A DNA stretch of 64,000 nt from Clostridiales bacterium (GCA_022508305.1 JAFLVM010000001.1:313347-377346); one strand, 5' to 3'. Shown: positions 36,476-44,648, counted from the first letter of the stretch. Made by a program: numbers and translations. The notes: generated by a model from the sequence alone, not told the origin.

Positions 36476-36871
36476 TTACTTAAAATATTTTTTTGCCAAC
36501 TCCGACGCTTCTTTGAGTGTCTTGGGGCGGTTTGGCAACGCCATAGACACGTTTCCGCCTCCCGTCATGACCTTAGGCGGTGTGACGCTCACGCTTTGGC
36601 TCACTTCCGATTGGCTGTCGGCGCCGCTCGGGGTGGGGACTGTGTTAGCCTCGTCATCTGCAGTTGACTGCGTAGCGTCGTTCGGTGACGGTTGCCCGTT
36701 TGTACCGACGGGATTTTCTTGTTGATTTTGTTGTTGATTTGCTTGACTGTTGACTTCTGCCATTTGCTTTTGCAGTTCGGACAGTTGTTGACACTTTTGC
36801 GTGAAGCTCTTTTCCAGTTCGGTGTACCCCTTCAAAAGCTCCTCGGCAGAATTGAATTTTCCGTATTCCAT
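36476..36871 (-). CDS. Phage scaffold-like protein
   Basis: A 131-residue acidic, helix- and Gln-rich protein: an N-terminal coiled coil (SAEELLKGYTELEKSFTQKCQQLSELQKQM), a Gln/Asn/Pro-rich linker and a C-terminal helix ending LKEASELAKKYFK, which may contact the capsid. Composition and place between portal and capsid are typical of scaffolding proteins, though it is shorter than most and could work with another core protein. GGAG precedes the ATG; it lies 4 bases after the portal stop. Confidence 0.7.
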   Translation of the reverse strand: MEYGKFNSAEELLKGYTELEKSFTQKCQQLSELQKQMAEVNSQANQQQNQQENPVGTNGQPSPNDATQSTADDEANTVPTPSGADSQSEVSQSVSVTPPKVMTGGGNVSMALPNRPKTLKEASELAKKYFK

Positions 36872-36875
36872 ATAT

Positions 36876-38741
36876 TTATGCGTTCTCCTTTTTCATTTTT
36901 TTGTGCTGTTCAATGTGTTGCAGCACCTTGGCGCGGTAGGACTTGTCCGCTTCGTCAATGTCGCCCGAAATTACGAAACGCGTGTGCTCCTCTACGTGCA
37001 AATCGTGGTCGTCTACCGGCAGCACCTCGGCGTGGTCAATGTCTACGTTCTCTCGCTCGGCTCTGGCTGTGTGAAGTCGCGTAATGTCCTGCGCGTTCTC
37101 CCAGTTGCCGAAGCCCATAAGTGTTAGCACCTTGGCTTTGGAATTGGCGGACAGCTTGCCCTCGCTGTCGGACAGCACGCCCGCATTCAGCAATTCAAAC
37201 AGCATGGTTCTTCGCGTAGCGAGGCTGTCGCTAAGTTCGTTTTCCGTCTCAAAGACGATGTCGTCGCTGCCCACGTCGCTACCCGTAAAGTAGAACACTT
37301 CCGCGCTGTTTTGCCCGTCGGTGTATCTCGTAAGCTTGGGAACGCTGACAAACTGCTTGTACAGTCTCAAAATGCACTGCGCAATACGCTTGATGCAATG
37401 CTTGACGCTGTCCACCGAGCCTGCCATACGGATGTCGTCCTGCTCGGCAATGAGCTGCAACGCAACACCGCTGTTTACACCGTTGGGGGTCGTGCTGTTA
37501 CGCGCAAACTCCGACACGCCGGACACGGAAATAAATTCCTTCAAAAGCTGTTCTTCCTCGTAGGTGAAGTCGGCGGGCACGTCGCCACTGTCCATAAGCT
37601 GCGGCTTGACGGAGCCCTGTCTGTACACCAGTATTTTTCCCGGGGAAAGTCCTTCTTCTTCGAGGTTGTCCGTATCCACCGAGCCGTCCTCTACGGTGAG
37701 TACGCCCATTGCAAGACGGTTCAAAAATTCGTGTTTGCGGTTTTTGACGGCGTTGTAGGCGCGCTGAATGGGAATTACTCTCTCTACCATGCTCGACCCC
37801 CAAAAGCAGCCCGCCTGCTCAAGAGAAATCTGGCGTACGAATGGGTAGGCGAAGGTGTCGCCGTCGCCGATTTTGTACGGAAGCTCGCCGTAGTAAAGCA
37901 GTTGATTGCCCGCAACAATCTCAAGCTTGCCGTGAGGAAATGCGGAGCAGGGCTTGGTGTACCGTTCTATTACCAACACCTGATCGTTTTTCGCTTCCTG
38001 CACGATGGACGGAACGATGGAATTGTAGCCCAGTCCGCCGACGCTTTGCGCGCCGTCGATAGCGAACACTTTGACCGTTTCACCCTGTATTTCCACACCC
38101 CAGGTGTCTTTTACGACGCTACTCGAGTACACTTTGGCGTGTATTACCGACTCGCAATCGTCCAACGTTGCGGTGACGTTGCTGTCGGGGTAAATCTCAA
38201 ATGGCGAACACACTGATACCGTCGCTTCCTCGGCGTCGGGATTCCAACTGATTTTGTAAAACGCCGTTCCGCACGTCTCGCTCCAAACGGTTGCGCGCCC
38301 TATCACCTCGTCAAGGTGTATTTTGTCACGCGCGCTGTTCAAGATTTTCGTGGACAGCTTCGCAGAGTTTACGTCCGATTCGCTACCGGAAAAAGGTCTC
38401 GCTACGGGTTTGGGGCGAACACGGTTGAGACGGGAAAGGCGAGTTTCTACGATGGTTGCAATGTGGTTGAACACCTGCTTTTCCTGCCAAAAGTAGTACT
38501 TGTCCTCCTGCTCGATGCTACCGCGCGGGGAAATGCCGCAATACTGGTTGCCCATTGTAAAATTCATGTTGAGCTGCCAATTCAGCTCGTAGGGGCGACG
38601 CATCTTCTGCCTCTCGGCAAAATCAGCCTTGACGGACTTGACCACGTCGTCGGCAAATTCCTGCGTGAAATTCGCAGTAACTTTGTCGCGGTCGGGTTGC
38701 TTTGTCGTTTGTTCGTGGAACGTTTTATTATTCTTGGACAT
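36876..38741 (-). CDS. Phage portal protein (P22-like)
   Basis: The portal is the 12-subunit ring through which DNA is packed and released. The 621 residues show a portal architecture: helical start RQKMRRPYELNWQLNMNFTMGNQYCGIS, clip/wing region WGVEIQGETVKVF and the long stem/crown part GVSEFARNSTTPNGVNSGVALQLIAEQDDIRMAGSVDSVKHCIKRIAQCILRLYKQFV that is typical of P22-type portals. The length also suits that group. The end is basic (HIEQHKKMKKENA). It overlaps the upstream small zinc-ribbon gene by 14 bases. Confidence 0.88.
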   Translation of the reverse strand: MSKNNKTFHEQTTKQPDRDKVTANFTQEFADDVVKSVKADFAERQKMRRPYELNWQLNMNFTMGNQYCGISPRGSIEQEDKYYFWQEKQVFNHIATIVETRLSRLNRVRPKPVARPFSGSESDVNSAKLSTKILNSARDKIHLDEVIGRATVWSETCGTAFYKISWNPDAEEATVSVCSPFEIYPDSNVTATLDDCESVIHAKVYSSSVVKDTWGVEIQGETVKVFAIDGAQSVGGLGYNSIVPSIVQEAKNDQVLVIERYTKPCSAFPHGKLEIVAGNQLLYYGELPYKIGDGDTFAYPFVRQISLEQAGCFWGSSMVERVIPIQRAYNAVKNRKHEFLNRLAMGVLTVEDGSVDTDNLEEEGLSPGKILVYRQGSVKPQLMDSGDVPADFTYEEEQLLKEFISVSGVSEFARNSTTPNGVNSGVALQLIAEQDDIRMAGSVDSVKHCIKRIAQCILRLYKQFVSVPKLTRYTDGQNSAEVFYFTGSDVGSDDIVFETENELSDSLATRRTMLFELLNAGVLSDSEGKLSANSKAKVLTLMGFGNWENAQDITRLHTARAERENVDIDHAEVLPVDDHDLHVEEHTRFVISGDIDEADKSYRAKVLQHIEQHKKMKKENA

Positions 38742-38958
38742 AGTTTTGCTCCTCTATTTTTCTTTCCATTTGCTTTTTTATGGCGTTTTTCGGACTTTTC
38801 GGCACACTAAGCGTCTTTCCTTGGGCAGACAGCTTTGCCAAGCATTGCTCGCATAAAAAGCACTTGCCTACTCGGCCCTTCGTGGCGAAAAAGTACGTCG
38901 CGTCGTTTTTGCAGTCTTTTACGTCGCATTTTGTCTTGTTTGTGATTTTCGTTAACAT
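38728..38958 (-). CDS. Small zinc-ribbon-like protein in the phage module
   Basis: A 76-residue basic protein with four cysteines in two pairs (Cys11, Cys16 in KCDVKDCKN and Cys33, Cys36 in KCFLCEQCL, with one more at 39) that could bind zinc, then a charged C-terminal helix. AAGGAG precedes the ATG, and the frame runs 14 bases into the portal gene. Similar treble-clef or ribbon peptides occur in phage packaging regions (HNH-like or regulators), but the HNH residues are absent. Function unknown. Confidence 0.5.
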   Translation of the reverse strand: MLTKITNKTKCDVKDCKNDATYFFATKGRVGKCFLCEQCLAKLSAQGKTLSVPKSPKNAIKKQMERKIEEQNYVQE

Positions 38959-38979
38959 TGTTTTTCTCCTTTTGTATTT

Positions 38980-39285
38980 TTACTCGTCGTCAGTTGTCGC
39001 TCCCTGCTGCGGCTCCGTTTCCAACTCGTTTAGCAAGCGGATTAACCGCAGTTTTTCCACTTGAAGCTGCTCGTCCGTCATTTTGGTCACGTCCGTTTCC
39101 CCGTCCGCCAACGTCAACAATGCCTTGACGGCATTGACGTCAGGTTGTATTCGCTTGGTGACCACCTTGCTCTTGACAAGCTTTTTTTCGCCGTCCACGA
39201 CTATGAATTCGTCCGTTTTCTCGCGAAAGGAGTAACCCTTGGCTTTCCTGAGCAGGATTTTGATTAGTAACTGTTTTGTATCCAT
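38980..39285 (-). CDS. Small protein between terminase and portal (TerS-like tail?)
   Basis: A 101-residue protein. The middle segment KLVKSKVVTKRIQPDVNAVKALLTLAD resembles the C-terminal end of some small terminase subunits, which have a basic beta strand followed by Pro-Asp-x-x-Ala-x-x-x-x-Leu. The rest is an N-terminal basic helix and an acidic C-terminal coil. A complete small terminase would usually have an N-terminal HTH and lie upstream of the large subunit; neither is the case, so this is a tentative hint only. Confidence 0.4.
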   Translation of the reverse strand: MDTKQLLIKILLRKAKGYSFREKTDEFIVVDGEKKLVKSKVVTKRIQPDVNAVKALLTLADGETDVTKMTDEQLQVEKLRLIRLLNELETEPQQGATTDDE

Positions 39286-39308
39286 ATTTTTTCATTCAAA
39301 TCGAAACT

Positions 39309-40724
39309 TCACCTATTTAAGCGTAGCTGTTTGTATAATTTCTCTTTGTCTTTCTCTACCCAAGATTTCTCGGGCTTTGCCTCTTGCCTGTCAGTGAGCG
39401 AACACACGTAGTACCTGAGGTCGTCCATGGCGTGATCGTCGCGCTTTATCGGAGCGTCACCGTTGCCCCAAAAGTAACCCTTTATTTCCCGTAGCATATT
39501 GACGCAACTACTGAAAATATACAGATGGGGTGGGGAATTTAGCGGTTTGAGCATTGATTTCACCTTGTTGATGCCCGTGTACAGGCTTTTGTTTACGCGG
39601 GTGTTGACGGTAATACCCTGCTCGCAAAACAGCTCGGCAACGCTCCGTTGTCCGTTCAAGGTGCGTTGATTTGCCGCGCTGTCCATGAGAGCGGAGATGC
39701 AACCGAAACGGTCCTTTTTCCAATTTAGAAGCCTGCAGATTTCCTTTATTTTTTCCGCGTGATAAGCTACGTCGCGCTTTGCCTCGTAGTGCTCGGCTAT
39801 GACGTACACATTACCGTCGTAGTCGCGCGCGTACCAGTGACAGGAAAGCGGATTGTTTAGCCCGGGGTCAATTGAAATTCCGTCCTGCCACGATTCGGGA
39901 ACGTCGAAGGGTTCGATGACGTTTGCCTCGCTGAACTCGGGGTACACCAGACCGCTAACTGCCGTAAACCGTCCGTAGCGACGGCTTTCCAACATTTCGC
40001 TGGACAGGCTTTCAGACATCTCCGCCACTTCGCTTGAGTTGAGGTAGGGATTGTCCGCCCATTCCATAAACTCGCACCACACCTCTTTGGAGTTGTGTTT
40101 GTTGAGATAAATTTCGTCGTACACCCAGGTCAGACCTTTAAGCGGCGTCATCGTTCCAAACAGGTGCCCCTGCTTGTCCAACACGCGCATGCGACATTCC
40201 TCGTATATTTCCTGCGGCGGCTCCTCGTCAAACCAGACGAAATCCAAACTCGTACCCTGAAATTTGTCACGCCCCGCCTCGCAGCTTTTGAAGGCAATTT
40301 TGGACGTTTCGCCGAAAACGTTGTCAATAACTATGTAGTCGATTACGCCGTACTCGGGGCTTGCCTTAGAACCGTTTGCCATAACGATTTCCCTAACCCA
40401 GCTTTTGTCAAGGTAGTACAGTATTTTTTGTTGAGCGACGTCGCGCTGAACTTGCTGCGAAAGGGACACCACCCAACAGCTAACGCTACTGCGATTCGCC
40501 CTGTAGGGGTGAATGCCTCGGGCAAGCCACACCGTTTCCACTGCGCCGCACTCCGTTTTTCCGCTGCGATTGCCGCCAAATACCCATCGGTTACGTTTGA
40601 GACATTGGTGGAACGCCATTTGTTTTAGGTGCACCTTGGTTTTGTTGTAGCGTGCAAGCGGACATTTTTTACGTCGGGCTTCTTCCTGTTCGATTTTCTT
40701 TATTTTCTTTAATATTTCTTCCAT
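39309..40724 (-). CDS. Phage terminase large subunit
   Basis: The packaging motor and nuclease. In the 471 residues from the ATG at 40724, Walker A is GGNRSGKT (50-57), Walker B with catalytic Glu is DFVWFDEEP (161-169), the coupling motif is TMTPLKGLTW (191-200), and the nuclease acidic residues are Asp286 in SIDPG, Asp in ALMDSA and DHAMDDLRYY. All expected catalytic residues are present, so the protein looks intact. The ATG has no clear Shine-Dalgarno; a TTG at 40793 would add 23 unlike residues. A dispersed element copy is inside the gene. Confidence 0.93.
   Translation of the reverse strand: MEEILKKIKKIEQEEARRKKCPLARYNKTKVHLKQMAFHQCLKRNRWVFGGNRSGKTECGAVETVWLARGIHPYRANRSSVSCWVVSLSQQVQRDVAQQKILYYLDKSWVREIVMANGSKASPEYGVIDYIVIDNVFGETSKIAFKSCEAGRDKFQGTSLDFVWFDEEPPQEIYEECRMRVLDKQGHLFGTMTPLKGLTWVYDEIYLNKHNSKEVWCEFMEWADNPYLNSSEVAEMSESLSSEMLESRRYGRFTAVSGLVYPEFSEANVIEPFDVPESWQDGISIDPGLNNPLSCHWYARDYDGNVYVIAEHYEAKRDVAYHAEKIKEICRLLNWKKDRFGCISALMDSAANQRTLNGQRSVAELFCEQGITVNTRVNKSLYTGINKVKSMLKPLNSPPHLYIFSSCVNMLREIKGYFWGNGDAPIKRDDHAMDDLRYYVCSLTDRQEAKPEKSWVEKDKEKLYKQLRLNR
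39521..39545 (-). repeat. ACCCCATGT-like element, copy 10 (inside terminase)
   Basis: The minus strand reads AAATTCCCCACCCCATCTGT, core at 39531-39523 with one change; it encodes NSPPHLYIF. Confidence 0.6.
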
Positions 40725-40867
40725 ATTCGTCAATAGTTTGCTTGTGACGGGTAAAAATTTCGTAGTGTCAAGACTTGTCCAATACAGACACAACTCGGCA
40801 AAATACGATTTGCCCGCCGTATTATACTTGGCGTACTCTCTTTTAAGGGGATTTACGGAGGCGGTTT

Positions 40868-41617
40868 ATGTTAAAAAAATCCATCTTGATCGTTGCGTGT
40901 TTGCTATCCATCACTCTCGTTGCGTTGATTGTCGTGACCAATTTGGCTCATGCCGACACAGCAAACTGGGCGCGCATTTTGAAAGATGACGTTTATTTGT
41001 ACAAAACCGAGAATATTGACCAACCGTTATTTATTTTGGAAAAATCCTACTACGTGCGCGTGCTTCAAGAATTTGACAGCGTGTTGCAGGTGGAGGTTAT
41101 ACCATCTAACGACGTGGAATTTGTGCCCATCGTAGGTTACGTAATCCGCAGCGAAGTGTCAATGTGCGTCACCCCTCCCGTTGAACCCTACTATCCTGCG
41201 GAGGTACTGACCGTAACCGCTGATAGCGTAGACATAAAGCTGTCGCCGGTGCCGTCGTCCACGTCAATACTTGCCGCGCTTAATTTACAGCCGCTGTACT
41301 ACTACGGAAAACAGGAAAATTACGGCACAACCTGGTACTACGTAAGGTACGCCGGACGGTTCGGATACGTGGACGCAAGAGCAGTTTCCCAACCACAGGT
41401 CGCATTTCACCCAACTCCGCTGCCAAATACGCCGTCATCTACCACTCCCACGACGCCGGACGAAACGCCAAGTGACACTACGCCTGTCGAGTCGTCGCCA
41501 ACGTCGGAAATACTGTTGATTGCCTTCGTCGTACTGTTTGCAGTTGGCTTGACGCTTGCGCTGTTTCTGCCGGGGAATTTCAAGAAACGCAACAACGTGT
41601 TTGAACAGGACATATAA
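40868..41617 (+). CDS. Secreted, C-terminally anchored SH3-like protein
   Basis: A 249-residue envelope protein on the opposite strand to the phage genes. A signal peptide (residues 1-30, ending AHA) is followed by two bacterial SH3-like regions (about 33-100 and 110-178, the second with TADSVDIKLSPVPSSTSILAAL and YYVRYAGRFGYVDARAV), a Thr/Pro/Ser-rich linker (about 185-220) and one membrane helix (about 222-240) with a basic end. SH3b domains bind wall peptides or glycans. The start follows GGAGG. The larger protein at 42522 has the same plan. Confidence 0.75.
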   Translation: MLKKSILIVACLLSITLVALIVVTNLAHADTANWARILKDDVYLYKTENIDQPLFILEKSYYVRVLQEFDSVLQVEVIPSNDVEFVPIVGYVIRSEVSMCVTPPVEPYYPAEVLTVTADSVDIKLSPVPSSTSILAALNLQPLYYYGKQENYGTTWYYVRYAGRFGYVDARAVSQPQVAFHPTPLPNTPSSTTPTTPDETPSDTTPVESSPTSEILLIAFVVLFAVGLTLALFLPGNFKKRNNVFEQDI

Positions 41618-41646
41618 CCTATAACTTCATTCGCTTAAAAGTACAT

Positions 41647-42099
41647 TCATCTTTTACGCTTACGGTAGGGAAGGTTCTCGGCAAAGTCCAATTCGCCGTA
41701 GTTGGTCAAAAACCACTCCTCGCTGCACCCAATTGAACGCAGCGCGCTCAAAAATGATTCACGCGCGTAAAGTAGCTTGCGGTAGACTGTAGAAAGGGAC
41801 ACTTTGTATTTGCTTGCCAGCTCTTGCCTGTCAACGTTCTTGAAGTAGACGGCAACGAGCAACGCCCTGTAGCCCTTGGGAACGATAAGCAACGCCTTCT
41901 TGACCGAATTGTAAAAAATATTACAGTCTTCGATTTGTTGAGATATTTTTCCAATCGCCTCTATCTGCCCCATCGTGCCGTCGCGCCAATTGACTGTAGA
42001 ATAAGATTTCAGCGCGATCAGCTTCATTTCCTCAGTAAGAATTTTTGCGCTGTTCTTCATGCGGATCGCGTTCCGCAGCATAACTAATTCGTATTTCAT
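41647..42099 (-). CDS. Sigma-70 region-4-like phage regulator
   Basis: A 150-residue protein. The C-terminal half holds a helix-turn-helix of the sigma region 4 kind (DRQELASKYKVSLSTVYRKLLYARESFLSALRSIG), as in phage late-gene activators of the RinA/ArpU/sigma-like type. The N-terminal half is helical. It is transcribed towards the terminase but separated from it by the plus-strand SH3-like gene. A LexA-type box and a TGACA/TGTCA dyad lie upstream, which suggests DNA-damage control of the capsid genes. The activator role is inferred. Confidence 0.7.
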   Translation of the reverse strand: MKYELVMLRNAIRMKNSAKILTEEMKLIALKSYSTVNWRDGTMGQIEAIGKISQQIEDCNIFYNSVKKALLIVPKGYRALLVAVYFKNVDRQELASKYKVSLSTVYRKLLYARESFLSALRSIGCSEEWFLTNYGELDFAENLPYRKRKR

Positions 42100-42125
42100 T
42101 AATTCACTTCCATTTTTTCAAATTT

Positions 42126-42139
42126 CGAACATTCGTTCT
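42126..42139. promoter_or_regulatory. LexA/DinR-type SOS box upstream of the phage regulator
   Basis: CGAACATTCGTTCT contains the full GAAC-N4-GTTC core of the Gram-positive LexA site; only the outermost base deviates from CGAAC-N4-GTTCG. It lies 27-40 bases before the regulator's start codon. Confidence 0.65.
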
Positions 42140-42167
42140 ATTTTTCTCAATGATAACATAAAAAATA

Positions 42168-42183
42168 TGACAACTATATGTCA
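42168..42183. promoter_or_regulatory. TGACA-N6-TGTCA dyad
   Basis: A 5-bp inverted repeat about 70-85 bases upstream of the phage regulator, next to the SOS box. It is a possible second operator; short dyads arise easily in AT-rich DNA. Confidence 0.35.
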
Positions 42184-42412
42184 GTTTTTCGGAAATTTTC
42201 CTTGATTTTTTGTAAATTTATTTTTAAAATTTACTTAACATTTTTGTGAGAAAACGAGTAAATAAAAATTTATAAAAAACATGCGTGTCAGTTAACCAAC
42301 GTCATAAATGAATGCCGAGCGCGTATCGAGAGCCCTTTTCAAACGAAAAACGGAAATAAAAAAGTAGATTTAGTTAATTGATAAATATATTGTTGTATTT
42401 TGTTGCAAACTG

Positions 42413-42441
42413 TTGAAAAATGTCACTGTATTTGATATAAT
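42413..42441 (+). promoter_or_regulatory. Promoter of the large secreted protein gene
   Basis: TTGAAA (42413-42418) and TATAAT (42436-42441) are 17 bp apart, about 80 bases upstream of the start codon. Confidence 0.75.
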
Positions 42442-42466
42442 ATAAAATACTTGTATTACAAATGGA

Positions 42467-42514
42467 CTTGCAAATTCACCTTGTACTAATTGGAAATTGA
42501 ATTTGCAAGGTGAG
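42467..42514 (+). promoter_or_regulatory. Leader hairpin that can mask the ribosome site
   Basis: CTTGCAAATTC (42467-42477) and GAATTTGCAAG (42499-42509) form an 11-bp perfect stem. Just inside, CACCTTG can alternatively pair with CAAGGTG, which includes part of the ribosome binding sequence before the ATG at 42522. The two pairings exclude each other. Confidence 0.5.
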
Positions 42515-42521
42515 GAAAGAT

Positions 42522-44426
42522 ATGAAAAAAATCGTTGTAATTTTCCTATGTCTGACGCTTGCGGTTGCCGCTATTTTGCCAACCGTTGTTTTTGCAGAGG
42601 AATCTGCAAGCAGTTCGGCTGAGGACATAATATATTTTCTCAACCCTACCGCTATCACCGCAGTTGGCGACTACCTGTTCGTTGCGGACAAGATTGAGGA
42701 CAACAGAAGCGCGATTCACTACTTCAACCTTTCGAGCGGCACTCCCGTATTTATAAATACCCTCGAATTACCTCAAAACGTAACGAATTTGTTAGCAAAA
42801 GGCAGTACCCTTTACGTTGTAACGAGCAAAAAAGTGCTGACGGCTAACGTAACGGCAAGCAAGCTTGAACTCACGGAAACGACTTTCGAAATTGCTAACG
42901 ACAGCTCGGACTTAATCGACTTTACTATATATAACGATAAAGCGGTTATCTTGACTACCGCGGGTTTGTACTGCGAGGACGGTTACCTTGAGAATCTTGA
43001 CGATACCGTTGCTGCAGTTACAGCGGGCGACTACGTGTACTATCTGTACAACGGTGGCGCGTACAGTGACATAAATCCTATTGCGCGCCGTACAGGCAAC
43101 ATGCTGAACAAAACGCCCAGCGACGTATTTAATAACTATTTGAACTGGCAACTTTACAACAATCTTCAGGCAAAAGGATTGTTCGCTTGGGAAGGAAACG
43201 AGGTTGCTATATTCGGCGAACACATTATTTACTATTCCGTTGCGGCGGGTTCTCAATACAATTTGGATTTACTTGGCAGTTTCAACGACTTCGTGATTCT
43301 CGACGCGGACGCGAGCAACAACAGGCTGTACGTGCTCAACGACAACCATCAAATTGTGATTTATCAATACAGTAAAGATTCTTCCACCGTTCAACTGACG
43401 GAAAAAGCAGTAATTGGTGACGACAAGGTTCAACAGGCAGTACCGCAAACCAGTCAATACACCTCTTTCACGTTAGTACGCAGCAAGGGCTACCCCACAA
43501 ACATTGTTTTCAAAACCACGTCACAAAATAGCGTTGCCAATATCAAAACCGATGCAAGCGAATATATCGTAATTGGTTACGACGGTGACGCAAGCAGCAA
43601 CTTCTACTACGTGTTTGTGCGCGATGACAACGGCGACTACAAGTTCGGTTGGGTTAAAAAGAGCGACACCGCCACAAGCGTTTTCAATGACGACAAATTG
43701 GAAGTCATCAACACAAACCTAAGCAACGACGGCAACGTGCAGTACAAAACGGTATTCTCGTCGCTGAACACCGTTTGGATTTTCGACGTACCCTGCAGTC
43801 AATTTGAAGGTCACGCGTTCAGTCAAACGGCAAGCAACATGACGGAAGTGACCATTCTGCAGGAATTTGTAGAGATAACAAGTGACGGACAAATAGCTTG
43901 GCTGTACGTTGAATATGAAAGCAACTCCGCCACCCAACGCGGATTCGTCAAGAAGCAGGAAGTAGGTAGCTTTTACCCCACGGTGGAACAAACGGCTGTA
44001 ATCGCTTACTGCAAAATCAATTCCACACTGTTTTCTTCAGTAAAGCTGTACATGTATGGCGACCCCGACAAAATGACTGACGACAATCTTGCCGTGTACA
44101 CGAAAACGGTAACGGATTCGGAAGGGGAAAAGATAGTTGTTGAGGAAACGGTACCGCCCCTTCACTCAGGACAAAAGGTGTCGGTGATAAGTGAAGCAAA
44201 CGGTATAGCTTTGGTGCAAATTCAAAGAGGCGACGGCGCAGTAGCGTACGGTTACCTGTATTCCGATCGGTTGATAGACGCGCACGCCCTAACCACTAAC
44301 GCTACCGTCGGTTTGGTACTTTTGGTAGTGGCAATTGCGCTCGTTGTGGCGCTTGCCGTGATTTTCGTACGGCGCAGAAAAAAGTTGAAAGCCGACGCAG
44401 AACCCGCTCCTGCCGAAAAAGAGTAA
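42522..44426 (+). CDS. Large secreted, C-terminally anchored beta-propeller/SH3-like protein
   Basis: A 634-residue envelope protein. A signal peptide (residues 1-27, cleavage after VFA) is followed by a beta-rich part of about 300 residues with repeats such as DYLFVADKIEDNRSAIHYF, NRLYVLNDNHQIVIYQYS that suggest a propeller. SH3-like units follow at about 320-590 (for example KFGWVKKSDTAT, LYVEYESNSATQRGFVKKQEV, GAVAYGYLYSDRL). A final membrane helix (about 597-620) has a basic cytosolic end. It probably faces the wall and may sense or bind it. The ATG follows GAGGAA. The terminator is an inverted pair of dispersed elements. Confidence 0.72.
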   Translation: MKKIVVIFLCLTLAVAAILPTVVFAEESASSSAEDIIYFLNPTAITAVGDYLFVADKIEDNRSAIHYFNLSSGTPVFINTLELPQNVTNLLAKGSTLYVVTSKKVLTANVTASKLELTETTFEIANDSSDLIDFTIYNDKAVILTTAGLYCEDGYLENLDDTVAAVTAGDYVYYLYNGGAYSDINPIARRTGNMLNKTPSDVFNNYLNWQLYNNLQAKGLFAWEGNEVAIFGEHIIYYSVAAGSQYNLDLLGSFNDFVILDADASNNRLYVLNDNHQIVIYQYSKDSSTVQLTEKAVIGDDKVQQAVPQTSQYTSFTLVRSKGYPTNIVFKTTSQNSVANIKTDASEYIVIGYDGDASSNFYYVFVRDDNGDYKFGWVKKSDTATSVFNDDKLEVINTNLSNDGNVQYKTVFSSLNTVWIFDVPCSQFEGHAFSQTASNMTEVTILQEFVEITSDGQIAWLYVEYESNSATQRGFVKKQEVGSFYPTVEQTAVIAYCKINSTLFSSVKLYMYGDPDKMTDDNLAVYTKTVTDSEGEKIVVEETVPPLHSGQKVSVISEANGIALVQIQRGDGAVAYGYLYSDRLIDAHALTTNATVGLVLLVVAIALVVALAVIFVRRRKKLKADAEPAPAEKE

Positions 44427-44431
44427 AACAA

Positions 44432-44460
44432 CATTTTTCCACCCCATGTCACGATTTTAG
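44432..44460 (+). repeat. ACCCCATGT dispersed element, copy 11
   Basis: CATTTTTCCACCCCATGTCA then CGATTTTAG, core at 44441-44449. Its downstream arm matches copy 4. Confidence 0.85.
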
Positions 44461-44482
44461 TAAATATGGGGTGGAATTTTTT
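44434..44482 (+). terminator. Terminator built from two inverted dispersed elements
   Basis: The forward core ACCCCATGT (44441-44449) and the inverted near-core ATATGGGGT (44464-44472) pair through TTCCACCCCAT and ATGGGGTGGAA into an 11-bp stem followed by eight T residues, right after the secreted-protein gene. Confidence 0.85.
44461..44482 (-). repeat. ACCCCATGT-like element, copy 12 (inverted partner)
   Basis: The minus strand reads AAATTCCACCCCATATTTA, core at 44472-44464 with one change. It forms the 3' arm of the terminator. Confidence 0.75.
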
Positions 44483-44552
44483 TTATAAAATTCGACGAAA
44501 TTCTACACAAAATACAACACCTAATTAAAGCAAAATATTGTTAATAAAAAAA

Positions 44553-44583
44553 GCAACCAACGTTTTTGTGGTTGCATTTTTTT
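44553..44583. terminator. Bidirectional terminator before the double-OB gene
   Basis: GCAACCA (44553-44559) and TGGTTGC (44569-44575) flanked by an A tract and a T7 tract; it serves the minus-strand gene that ends at 44649 and backs up the plus-strand terminator. Confidence 0.8.
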
Positions 44584-44648
44584 ATTGATTTTTAATTAAA
44601 CTTGCAAACTTAAAATTCTAAAATAAATCTTAATTCACAACTGATACA

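Larger units (their letters stand above)
42100..42521. other. Divergent AT-rich control region
   Basis: About 420 bases without a gene. The left part holds the LexA-type box and a dyad for the phage regulator; the right part holds a promoter and a leader hairpin for the large secreted protein. The middle (42185-42400) is AT-rich with nothing recognisable. Confidence 0.7.

Noticed and set aside
37311..38216. 301-codon plus-strand frame opposite the portal gene
   Set aside because: No start signal or protein family; the portal on the other strand is clear.
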